A stretch of DNA of 64,000 nt from Candidatus Borrarchaeum weybense (GTDB taxonomy: Archaea; Asgardarchaeota; Sifarchaeia; Borrarchaeales; Borrarchaeaceae), in the NCBI GenBank assembly GCA_019057385.1, contig JAHQJS010000006.1:62001-126000 (forward strand). The letters run 5' to 3'. The position numbers and the translations under genes are program-made. The notes beneath the pieces were generated by a model, which ran no database searches, was not told the origin of the DNA, and saw only the letters and a list, made by a program, of their open reading frames with translations. Of the stretch, positions 18,653-27,346 are shown piece after piece. Every line of letters starts with the position of its first letter. The stretch's first letter is position 1.

Positions 18653-19119
18653 GCCTAGCCTCCTTTCATAAACTCAAGAATTATTTATATGATTTCTCAA
18701 TACAACCCCTCAACTTGTTGGAGGGGAGGGATGAAGTGCGTTACGTTGTTCACTTTCACGATACTCTGTAACCCTTAAATACTGTTTCGCATAGCTCATA
18801 TGTAGAATTGAGCTGAGGTAACACTCACCAGGCTCACATTCACATCACGTTCAGGGCAGGAATTGTCCGTTGAGCATGTGTGACATGTCCCGTTGGGAAT
18901 GAATGATTCAGGAAGCTAGCCTACTTGTAGGGTGGTAGTTAACTATGTCTATGCAATAACATGGATCTTTCTTCTTCTTTTCTCATTCCGATTATAGATA
19001 GTTGAAAAGCTATTTGTGAATATGTTCTTTATATTTTGAAAAAAATTTAAAATACCACAAATCTGCACCTATCAACTTTAAATCCTTTTTTAAACAATAA
19101 TTTCTCATTAAGCATCTTT
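18653..19119. other. Intergenic with hairpin; possible IS200/IS605 remnant
   Basis: At 18706-18726 the arms CCCCTCAAC and GTTGGAGGGG form a strong hairpin with a one-base bulge, unusually GC-rich for this window. About 100 bases to the right, a minus-strand frame ending in GHVTHAQRTIPALNVM and a stop loosely resembles the tail of TnpB proteins. Stop codon, spacer and terminal hairpin in this order would fit the right end of a TnpB element. The protein part is too short for confidence. Confidence 0.3.
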
Positions 19120-20430
19120 TTAATCAATGAATTCCATTTTCCATTCACTTTTGGTATGTACTAGTCCTCTTGGAATGGCATCTCCTTCAATGATAAACGG
19201 TTTTAAATCAGATATTCTTTCATAAATCTCATTGGTAATCCCATTTCTTATGCTGAAAATCATAGAATATACTCCAGGAACTAAACTGGGTGTTAAGAAC
19301 TTCACAATTAACCTGTATTTACCTTTCAAAATATTACTAAATCTGATTTTATCGTACTCATTACTTATATGCCATATACAGTTGTTAACATTCATTGATT
19401 CAGCCCTAATTGCAACTGAAAAGTAAAGTTCCTCGAAATGCTTAGTTGTTTCAAACTCAAAGAATGTTATAAGTGGTTTTTCAACTTTAATTTTTTCAGT
19501 TAAGTTCCCAAATTCATCCAAAATTCCCGCGTCACCAAAAATGAAGTCTCCAGATGATATACGTACACCAGGAAGGACCATCTGTTTTTTGTTTTTGATA
19601 TCTGTAAGGCTTCTCTCCCTTGCCATTTCATGATATTTTGATAAAGCTTCGTGAGTCTTTCCCAGGAAAACTTGTTTGCCATTGTTGAGTATCAACACTC
19701 TGTCGCACAATTGTCTTATATGCCCTAAATTATGGCTGACGAAAACTATTGCGTAGGCATTTTCTAAAACTTGACTTACTCGACGCAAACTTTTATTTTG
19801 AAAAGCCAAATCACCAACAGATAAAACTTCATCGATTAATAATACTTCAGGTTCGCAATGCACAGCAACAGAGAAGCCTAATCTTACAAACATCCCAGAA
19901 CTATAGTTTTTCACTGGTGAATCAAGAAAATCACCGATATCTGCAAACTTAACGATATCATCAAATTTCTCCTCAATTTCTTCCTTACTCATGCCCAGTA
20001 TAGCACCGTTTATATAGATGTTTTCTCTTCCTGTTAGCATGGGATGAAACCCTGCCCCAACGGCTATCAGTGCACCAGTTTTGCCTTTTATAGTGATTTT
20101 TCCTTTATCCGGCATATAAATCCCGTTCATTATTGATAAAAGCGATGTTTTACCAGCACCGTTAGGACCGATAATTCCGAGACATTCACCTTTTTTCACC
20201 TCAAAAGATACATCATTTAGAGCCCAGAATTCATCTTTTCTAAGTATGTCAGGCTTTGCGGACATCCGCAAAATATTTCTGATAGTGTCTTTTATGCCAT
20301 AGGCCATGGACCGCCTGAGTGACCTAGAAAACTTCTTTGAAACATTTTCAGCTTTGATGACAACCTCATCATTTTCTGAGAAAATTTCATCATCATCTTT
20401 TAAGACTAAAATTCTATATCCGCTCCGCAA
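19120..20430 (-). CDS. ABC polysaccharide exporter, ATP-binding subunit (Wzt-like) with C-terminal domain
   Basis: The ATPase domain (about 20-270) shows Walker A GPNGAGKT (88-95), the signature as YSSGMFVRLGFSVA, Walker B EVLLIDEVLSVGD and the H-loop VFVSHN. A further ~150 residues form a beta-rich C-terminal domain (IFGDAGILDEFG onward) like Wzt carbohydrate-binding domains, which select the finished glycan for export. The start is TTG at 20430, overlapping the permease gene by 17 bases, so the two subunits are coupled. Exports lipid-linked polysaccharide across the membrane. Total length 436, close to O8/O9a-type Wzt. Confidence 0.9.
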   Translation of the reverse strand: MRSGYRILVLKDDDEIFSENDEVVIKAENVSKKFSRSLRRSMAYGIKDTIRNILRMSAKPDILRKDEFWALNDVSFEVKKGECLGIIGPNGAGKTSLLSIMNGIYMPDKGKITIKGKTGALIAVGAGFHPMLTGRENIYINGAILGMSKEEIEEKFDDIVKFADIGDFLDSPVKNYSSGMFVRLGFSVAVHCEPEVLLIDEVLSVGDLAFQNKSLRRVSQVLENAYAIVFVSHNLGHIRQLCDRVLILNNGKQVFLGKTHEALSKYHEMARERSLTDIKNKKQMVLPGVRISSGDFIFGDAGILDEFGNLTEKIKVEKPLITFFEFETTKHFEELYFSVAIRAESMNVNNCIWHISNEYDKIRFSNILKGKYRLIVKFLTPSLVPGVYSMIFSIRNGITNEIYERISDLKPFIIEGDAIPRGLVHTKSEWKMEFID

Positions 20431-21280
20431 TTCTTGTTTCTGCTAGATGAAAGGACATCCAACAGAAGAAAAAGACGAATACCGAAAGGCCACAGGAGAT
20501 AAAATAGCTTAAGGGATGACTTAAAGTTCCAGTCAGGGCAATCTCCCTCGGTCCTATAGAAAGATAATACAAGGGGTTGATGCGAGCCAATGTAACTACA
20601 AAGCCACTTTCGGGAAGTTCATAAGCTATGGGAGTAATGAACAATAAAAAGGTTAAGCCAAGGGTAAGTATGCGTCCCAAATCTCTTATGATGCCATTTA
20701 TAATTGAGCAGATGAAGCCTAGGCCACAGCTCAATAATAATATGGGAACAGCCATCAGTGGAAACATCACAAATTGCCAGTGAGGAATGAAATTATAAAC
20801 TCCAAACAAAATAAACACTGCTCCCAGTTGAAACAAAAACGAGATGATGGTATTCCCAAATGTAGCAAAGACTAAGGCTTCCCGTGGAAAATTAATCTTT
20901 TTAAGCATCCCACCAGCACTTACAAGCGAATTGGTACTCTGAACTAGCCCGGTGACAAATAATTGCCAGAAGGACAACCCAAGGAGTGCGTAGATCACAT
21001 AAGGTACCTCTATAGCTCCCACACTAAAAAATCCGGAGCTTCTCAACACTATAAAGGTAGCAAGCGTTACCAGCGGTATGATAAGCGCCCAGGCGACACC
21101 TAAGATTGATTGTCCATATTGTCCTTTAAAGTCCCTGACAAACAGTTGCTGGATTAACCAGTTGCTTTCTTTCGTATTGTGGAATATTTCTTTCCAGAGA
21201 ATTCTATAACCTCTTTTTATTGATTGTTCTGGCTCATATACTGTTATATTTTCTTCTTTGACCATAACAACTAACCACAT
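20414..21280 (-). CDS. ABC polysaccharide exporter, permease subunit (Wzm-like, ABC-2 type)
   Basis: The 288-residue protein has a cytoplasmic N-terminus ending VRDFKGQYGQSILGVAWA, the usual gate-helix region of ABC-2 permeases, then six hydrophobic segments. It partners the ATPase at 19120. The ATG at 21280 is used here; another in-frame ATG lies five codons later (MVKEEN). Together they form the only dedicated glycan exporter in the window, since no Wzx flippase or Wzy polymerase is recognised with confidence. Confidence 0.9.
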   Translation of the reverse strand: MWLVVMVKEENITVYEPEQSIKRGYRILWKEIFHNTKESNWLIQQLFVRDFKGQYGQSILGVAWALIIPLVTLATFIVLRSSGFFSVGAIEVPYVIYALLGLSFWQLFVTGLVQSTNSLVSAGGMLKKINFPREALVFATFGNTIISFLFQLGAVFILFGVYNFIPHWQFVMFPLMAVPILLLSCGLGFICSIINGIIRDLGRILTLGLTFLLFITPIAYELPESGFVVTLARINPLYYLSIGPREIALTGTLSHPLSYFISCGLSVFVFFFCWMSFHLAETRIAERI

Positions 21281-21952
21281 GTACTCTATTATAAAACTGA
21301 AGGCATTTAAATTCTGTTTGTATCTGTTTTTGCCCTTCTTAAAATTTTTTGTTAACAGATCTAGTAATTATTTTATAATTATAACTGCAAATTATTTACT
21401 CTTCATAAATCTGTGGAGCTGAATATATTTTATAAATTAAAATGGCGATTTAGATAACTCTTTAGAATTCCTCAACAAGTTTGGATGGCATTCTATCATG
21501 GAAGAGGACTTTCGGTAGTTAAAACTTTTATTTGATGAGAATGCTGAATACTAGGGTATATAACAGTTAACATATTTATAGGCATATATCGTTTTATAGA
21601 CACTTCTTTCAGAGCGGGAGGTTGATGAGAGCGCACCTGTTACGCGCTAACAGCAACGTTGTCCTTTTATACTGCCTCCCCTATAGTAGTGTGCCATTAA
21701 CTCACTGCCCTCACACTCCATCTTACCATCGGGATGTCTGCCGCCTTTGACCTCACTAACGCTAGCGTATCCATTAAAACTCCCACAGGATATATCCTTA
21801 CGCCGTCAACTGGATATGCTCCGCGATCTTGTGATGCAGGCCGCTCAACCGTTCTAGCGGGGACTCCACTCCACTGCTGACGAGTGGATAGCCAATCGGT
21901 AAGAGATGTCTATTATGAAAGGAACGGTTTCTTTGTTACGAAGTTAATTTCA
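21281..21952. other. Gene-poor interval with a GC-richer island at about 21600-21900
   Basis: The first half is ordinary AT-rich spacer. Bases 21600-21900 differ clearly: more G and C, and a 67-codon minus-strand open frame ending in RWSVRAVS with no ribosome site. I do not recognise the product in any frame. The composition break suggests a foreign fragment, possibly an insertion-sequence remnant. Confidence 0.4.
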
Positions 21953-23155
21953 TTATTTAAGCTTTCTAATCAGTTTAAACATTCGATAAATAAGCTTACG
22001 AAAATGCTCATAATAATAACAAAGGTAATATACATGAGAAATTGGTCCAAAGTTCCAATCATAATAATAGCCTAATCGTTTTGCTGCAGGATATAATATC
22101 CCCGATATCAATCTTTGTTCAAAAGAGTCTAATTCAGTGCGCCATCTATTGCTTAAAGCCATTAAAATTTTCCCTTGAATTTGTCTCTCCTCAAACATTG
22201 TGTTTGACTTAGCAGGCAGGCTATTGACAGTTGGATGTAATAAAATTTCATCCATTGAGATCTCTAGAAAACGGGCGATGTTCTTCATTTGAGTCACTGG
22301 ATTTGTTACTAAATCTTCATAACGTAATATATGATATTTCTCTTTTCCAAAGCGTTCTTGATTCTGGAAACCTGCTTCAATAGAGTTTTGAATCATTTTT
22401 ACATAGTTTAAGGCGTTCCAGTTCCACTTACGTAGTTTACAAAGTCGTTTTAATGATGCTATATTAGGGCGAGGATCTCGTATTATATGAATGAAGTGTG
22501 CAGCTGGAAACAAATTCTTGATTTGGTCAGTCTTCATCTCATTCCCAGGGGTTTTTTCAACCCATAACTTAGGATTGGCTGGACGCTTAGGATTAGCGCA
22601 GTAAAACGCTAAAACAACGGCAAGGAAAGAGGCACGGTCGGAAAGCGGCAAATATTCAAGCCAATAATCTAGATAATAAAGAAAGTTCAAATATGGTATA
22701 TTGTGCTCTCCCAAAATCCAGAAAGGTTTCTGTCCTGTTGGATTAATAAGACGAGAGGTCCAATATGTATCCCAACCTTCCAAACGTTTAGACAATGGCA
22801 AATTATAGTGTTTATTTATCAAGTTTATCATATGAGAATCGCCAGGCATGACAATAAGTTCGGGATGACCGTCTAAAAGCTCTAAAAGTAATGATGTTCC
22901 GCTTTTCATACAGCCACAGATGAACACGCATTTATCGGTTATCTCTTTCACAGATTCTGTAAGTTTGTTATTAATATCCAAATTTCTTTCTTTGATACTC
23001 TTGAGAGTGTTTGTATAGGCTGTGAGGATCTCGCGTGTTGCTATTGTATTTTTGAGATCACGCTTTGGAAATAATCTATCTCTCTGTTCAAATATTTGAT
23101 TTAAAGCAAGTCGGAAATCACCAAGTTTGTGATAGACACTATTATTGTCTGACAT
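21953..23155 (-). CDS. Sulfotransferase family protein
   Basis: The 400-residue protein contains the 5'-phosphosulfate loop CGCMKSGTSLLLELL (about 80-94) and the 3'-phosphate element FIHIIRDPRPNIASLKRLC, the two PAPS-binding signatures of cytosolic/Golgi-type sulfotransferases. The N-terminal 75 residues form a basic helical extension. It probably sulfates sugar hydroxyls of the exported glycan; PAPS synthesis genes are not in the window. A second sulfotransferase is at 26390. A small ORF at 23231 lies upstream on the same strand. Confidence 0.8.
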   Translation of the reverse strand: MSDNNSVYHKLGDFRLALNQIFEQRDRLFPKRDLKNTIATREILTAYTNTLKSIKERNLDINNKLTESVKEITDKCVFICGCMKSGTSLLLELLDGHPELIVMPGDSHMINLINKHYNLPLSKRLEGWDTYWTSRLINPTGQKPFWILGEHNIPYLNFLYYLDYWLEYLPLSDRASFLAVVLAFYCANPKRPANPKLWVEKTPGNEMKTDQIKNLFPAAHFIHIIRDPRPNIASLKRLCKLRKWNWNALNYVKMIQNSIEAGFQNQERFGKEKYHILRYEDLVTNPVTQMKNIARFLEISMDEILLHPTVNSLPAKSNTMFEERQIQGKILMALSNRWRTELDSFEQRLISGILYPAAKRLGYYYDWNFGPISHVYYLCYYYEHFRKLIYRMFKLIRKLK

Positions 23156-23230
23156 TATGCAATTGACATCCCAGATTTCTTAATCTTCTAAAGCAATAAT
23201 TTTCCATTTTTGAACTCATTAAGTTTTGTG

Positions 23231-23476
23231 TTAATGAAAAGTATCCTTGAAAGTCTTTTCCCTTACGAGTAGCTCACTTTGAACAGGTAGAATAACCTTC
23301 AAGCCACCCTTTTTTCGCGTTGTTTCAAGTTTCTTTTTAAGTTGTTTGTATTTCAAAAGCATTCTAGAGTAATTGATTAACGCTTTCTTGCTTTCCCAGT
23401 TTAAAGAAATATATTTCGATCCAATTTTAGCAACATTCTCAATAAATCTGAAGGATTTTTCTCTAGCAAGATCCAT
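23231..23476 (-). CDS. Small basic protein of unknown function
   Basis: An 81-residue protein with a helical, lysine-rich centre (LLKYKQLKKKLETTRKKGG). AAGGGATGG just before the ATG supports translation. Its N-terminus (LAREKSFRFIENVAKIGSKY) resembles no family I recognise. It lies between the sulfotransferase 21953 and the GT4 23569 on the same strand. It may be a remnant of a longer protein. Confidence 0.4.
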   Translation of the reverse strand: MDLAREKSFRFIENVAKIGSKYISLNWESKKALINYSRMLLKYKQLKKKLETTRKKGGLKVILPVQSELLVREKTFKDTFH

Positions 23477-23568
23477 CCCTTAATATCAAATGAAATAATG
23501 AGGAATTCTTATCACCGACAATTCGCTTGGAAGAAAATAAAGGTTTTATTAAAAAAGATTTAGGAGTT

Positions 23569-24699
23569 TCATAGGACAAGGACCTCTTTTATAACTTCTA
23601 GTTCCAGTTGTACTATTTTGTCTAACGCAAATTTTTTCAAAATATAATTTCGAGCATTTTTGCCAAGTTTAGACTGAAGGGACTCATCAGACAGAAGTGA
23701 TTCTATCGCCTCTGCAATACTCTTAAAATCAGTGTTGCACAAATATCCTGTGCCTAAATGTTCAATATCTTCTCTTATTCCTGTAACATCAGTTCCGATA
23801 CATGGTATACCACAACTCATGGCTTCAAGCAATGTCTTAGGATGACCCTCATAGTAAGAAGGAAGAATGAAAATTCGAGCTTGATTAATAATTAGGGGTA
23901 ACTTGAAATTTGGTACAGTGCCCTTTAATGTGACATTTAATGCGTATTTATCTATCAATTGCTTGACCTTACTGTTATAGCAGCATCTTCCCACCATTAG
24001 TAATGAAATTTTGCGCTTTTCTGTTTTAAGAAAGTGAATCGCCTTTAACAAATTAGCAATATTCTTTTCTTGACTGCCTCTGCCAATAAAAACGAGATCA
24101 TATTTCTTTTTGCCTCTAAATGGCTTGAAAACATTAGTTTCAACATAGTTAGGGATGACTTTTATTTTCGTTGAATCAAGCTTATAATGCTTGATAACTA
24201 TATCACGTTGCCAAGCAGAAGTAACGATTCCCATATCTGCTAAAGTGAATGCGCTTTTTTCTAATTGAATGGCAGCCCTGATGATTTTTTCAGCCTTGTA
24301 TTTTTTTGTTATATTTCTGCTTAGTAAGTATCCACATCGCACAATTAGTTTTTTCCCAAATTTCTTCTTAAACCATAACGGGATCTCAGACCCTCGAATC
24401 TGATTCGTCTTTAAGATGTCTGAATGCTTGATCTGGGAAAAATGTCTCAGCAATAATTGTAGAATGGGTGTTGCTTTGGTATACCACATAATTGGTAAAA
24501 GATTAATATGTTCTCTGAGTTTCCTCGAATAAACTATATCTTTGTAGCCTCCATATGTTACCATATTGACTTTTCTTAAGTACATTGACAGTTTCTTATA
24601 AAGAGCAAGTTCCCGGTCAATAATACCAACATCAGCCCACATTTTCAGGCTCATTCGTTTAGTGAAAAATAACGTTAATATGGTGTCTGCGAGTTCCAT
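23569..24699 (-). CDS. GT4 family glycosyltransferase
   Basis: This 376-residue GT-B protein belongs to the same subfamily as 46872 and the deleted 12734 gene (start DTILTLFFTK). It shows VIPNYVETNVF at the interdomain hinge, then LVFIGRGSQEKNIANLLKA, and the donor site YYEGHPKTLLEAMSCGIPCI containing the EX7E motif. As an intact third copy outside the two cassettes, it shows the family's ancestral length. The ATG follows AGGTG. It lies 17 bases from another GT4 (24717), suggesting sequential sugar additions. Confidence 0.9.
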   Translation of the reverse strand: MELADTILTLFFTKRMSLKMWADVGIIDRELALYKKLSMYLRKVNMVTYGGYKDIVYSRKLREHINLLPIMWYTKATPILQLLLRHFSQIKHSDILKTNQIRGSEIPLWFKKKFGKKLIVRCGYLLSRNITKKYKAEKIIRAAIQLEKSAFTLADMGIVTSAWQRDIVIKHYKLDSTKIKVIPNYVETNVFKPFRGKKKYDLVFIGRGSQEKNIANLLKAIHFLKTEKRKISLLMVGRCCYNSKVKQLIDKYALNVTLKGTVPNFKLPLIINQARIFILPSYYEGHPKTLLEAMSCGIPCIGTDVTGIREDIEHLGTGYLCNTDFKSIAEAIESLLSDESLQSKLGKNARNYILKKFALDKIVQLELEVIKEVLVL

Positions 24700-24716
24700 A
24701 AATAATTAGCACCTAC

Positions 24717-25859
24717 TTAATCATCAAGTAAAGAATAAAGAATCGCCGAAAGTCTTTTCCCTATTTTAGACCAATTAAAATAATCCTCAATTCGTTTTCT
24801 TGCATTTGTTCCAAGTCTTTTTTTGAGTGATTCATCTTCTAAAAGAATTTCAAAATAATTAATTAGTTTTTTTTTCTCATAAGGGTCAAAAAGAAGACCC
24901 GTTTCATTGTTTAAAATAATTTCAGGGATACCTCCAATTTTACTTGCGATAATAGGCTTACCACAAGCTGATGCTTCTAAAAGGACGGTTGGTAAAGAAT
25001 CGTGAAAAGTAGGATAAAATATAATGTCTGCAGCAGCGTATGCATATTCAACGCCCTTTAAAAATCCGGTCATAATAATACGTGAAGATAATTTGTATCT
25101 TTTTATTATTTCTTTAAAATAATTACGGTATCGTCCTTTTCCTACAATCACGAAAGAAACATCTCGATGTTTCTCCAGCATTTTTTTAATAGTTGGAAGG
25201 TGATAGGCTATCCCGCGTACTTTTTCTGGAAAATCAAAACCTAAGACACAAACAATTAACTTTTGGCTTTCTAAATTATATTTTTGTCTAAAAACTGCAC
25301 CATCTACAGTTAAATTAAATCGGGAGTTGTTCACGCCATTAAAAACGGTAAAATTTTTTTTTGGGGCAGGGATATAGCCTAAAGTAACTTTTCTCAGGTA
25401 ATTACAAACGGGAAGGATTATATTAGACATCTTAAGGCAGAAATTACCCAACGAATTAATCATCAGGCTTCGCGTAAAATTCATAAAGGTTTTTTGCTCT
25501 GACCTACGTTGTTTTACCTCATCCCAAAAATTTCCTCTTAAGCGAATGCAAAATGGAATAGATCTAGTAATTTTAGAAATTAAGGGATAGATATTAACAA
25601 GAGAAACTGTATCACTCATAATAAGATCTGGAGAATACTCCTGGATTTTGTTGTATATTTTTACAAGACCATATTTTTTCCCGATCACAGGTGCATTCCA
25701 TCTTCCAGAGAATCCAATAATGCGTTTTACATCTATTATTTCACAAGAAATATCATGCTCTTGAATTGCAAGAGCAGTTTCTTGTGCACGTACCACTCTT
25801 TCAGCAAGATACGCTATTTTCAATTTCTTACATCTCAGAAAAATACCGTTTTTAATCAA
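24717..25859 (-). CDS. GT4 family glycosyltransferase
   Basis: The 380-residue GT-B protein has KIAYLAERVVRAQETALAI at the start, FTVFNGVNNSRFN at the hinge and FHDSLPTVLLEASACGKPII at the donor site, where D replaces the first E of EX7E. The annotated start is TTG at 25859; most relatives begin near the KIAYLAE strand, so a later TTG (L13) could be the true start. In an operon with 23569. Confidence 0.85.
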   Translation of the reverse strand: MIKNGIFLRCKKLKIAYLAERVVRAQETALAIQEHDISCEIIDVKRIIGFSGRWNAPVIGKKYGLVKIYNKIQEYSPDLIMSDTVSLVNIYPLISKITRSIPFCIRLRGNFWDEVKQRRSEQKTFMNFTRSLMINSLGNFCLKMSNIILPVCNYLRKVTLGYIPAPKKNFTVFNGVNNSRFNLTVDGAVFRQKYNLESQKLIVCVLGFDFPEKVRGIAYHLPTIKKMLEKHRDVSFVIVGKGRYRNYFKEIIKRYKLSSRIIMTGFLKGVEYAYAAADIIFYPTFHDSLPTVLLEASACGKPIIASKIGGIPEIILNNETGLLFDPYEKKKLINYFEILLEDESLKKRLGTNARKRIEDYFNWSKIGKRLSAILYSLLDD

Positions 25860-26389
25860 ATCTAGGCTTAAGATTATTCCTGAATATTTTTTTCAATAAT
25901 TCTTTCGCCCAATTTCGCTTTTTACATCCGTTCTAATTTCACGCATTGCATATTGAATTTACATTTTAAATTATTTGTTTTCCTTAGAAAGCTTAGAAAT
26001 TACGTAAATATTATGATCTCTTTTAAGAAATCCCAAAATAGCAGAAACCATGTTTACTTATGAAAAGACCAAATGTTCATTCCAGTTTCTGTCACTTTAA
26101 TAATTTTACTTAACGCTTGTAAGAATAATTCTTTTAAAATTTAGAAAATTACATAATTGACTAAGTAAAATCTTATAAAGACCTCAATATAATACGAAAG
26201 TTGTATAAGACGCAATCTCAGCGAATCTGAAGTTCAGGAAGGAGAAAATTGTATTGCGCGTAAGAACTAAGAACTTAGATTGGATTATGGGATTTGCATT
26301 ATTGTCTGATAGCAGCGTAGTAGTAATTTATGTAAATTATTAACGTTTCAAAAAAAAAAGCTTGGTTGAACTTTAGGGAGAAGGTCATT
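25860..26389. other. Intergenic, possible short leader ORF
   Basis: Mostly AT-rich spacer between divergent genes. Near its right end AAGGAG (26239-26244) is followed by a 29-codon frame opening with TTG (26254-26343) that closes 47 bases before the sulfotransferase. Translation is possible, but nothing else supports it. Confidence 0.3.
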
Positions 26390-27256
26390 ATGAAAAGTGG
26401 AATGCCTATATTCATTGTAGGTGTTGGGCGAAGTGGTTCAACAGTTTTCCATAGGATGTTTTCCGAACATCCCAACGTTGCTTGGCTATCCTTATTATGC
26501 GACATATGTCCAGGTAAACCATCAATAAATAGACTTCTTATGAAATCAATTGCTTATCCGATAATTGGAAGATGCCTAAGACAACTTAATCGAGGGGAGC
26601 ATTATAAATTCTGGAATTATTATTTTAAAGGCTTTGGTACTCCTTGCAGAGATCTTTCACCTGAAGATGTGACAAAAAAGACAAAAGAGCAAATTAAAGA
26701 AGTAGTATCAAAAATGTTGACTAAGAAAAGAAATAAGTTTTTAGCCAAGATTACTGGTTGGCCTAGAATTGGTTTTTTACATGAAATATTCAAGGATGCA
26801 AAGTTTATTCATATATTGAGAGATGGACGGGCGGTAGCAAACTCATTGATCAATGAAGATTGGTGGTTGGGCTGGAAAGGTCCCCAGAATTGGAGATGGG
26901 GCGAACTCACGCCATCTCATAAGGAAGAGTGGGAAAAGTATAACAAATCTTTCATTGCGCTTGCGTGCATCGAGTGGAAAATTTTAGTGGGTGCCATTGA
27001 AGAGGCAAAAAGATACATAGAACACACTGATTTCTTTGAGATCAAATATGAGAATCTTTGTGCTGCCCCTCTAAGTGTATTTAAAGATGTTGTAGAATTT
27101 TGTGAACTTAAATGGACAAAGAAATTTGAGAATTCAATAAAGAAGCATAAATTGAAAAATACAAACTATAAATGGCAAAAAGAATTTAGCGACATCCAGA
27201 AAAATATTGCTGAAAATATTCTTCGCGATTATTTAAATAGATATGAGTATTTATGA
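26390..27256 (+). CDS. Sulfotransferase family protein
   Basis: The 288-residue protein begins with the PAPS-binding loop FIVGVGRSGSTVFHRMF (residues 8-24) and has FIHILRDGRAVANSL as its 3'-phosphate site. The length is typical of sulfotransferases. I chose the ATG at 26390 because AGGGAG lies ten bases upstream; an in-frame TTG at 26366 would include the ribosome site within the gene. It probably sulfates a glycan in the same pathway as 21953. Confidence 0.85.
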   Translation: MKSGMPIFIVGVGRSGSTVFHRMFSEHPNVAWLSLLCDICPGKPSINRLLMKSIAYPIIGRCLRQLNRGEHYKFWNYYFKGFGTPCRDLSPEDVTKKTKEQIKEVVSKMLTKKRNKFLAKITGWPRIGFLHEIFKDAKFIHILRDGRAVANSLINEDWWLGWKGPQNWRWGELTPSHKEEWEKYNKSFIALACIEWKILVGAIEEAKRYIEHTDFFEIKYENLCAAPLSVFKDVVEFCELKWTKKFENSIKKHKLKNTNYKWQKEFSDIQKNIAENILRDYLNRYEYL

Positions 27257-27346
27257 TTTTATTATAGACGCCATCATGGAATAGACGTATTTTTATGGAT
27301 TGTTAAATCATTTAATGTCTTAAAAGCCCTGAGTTGAGCTAAAGAC

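Noticed and set aside
21600..21900. TnpB gene fragment
   Set aside because: A LHHKIAEHI string loosely resembles a TnpB segment, but the frame is interrupted and no zinc-finger or catalytic motif follows, so I do not call it.
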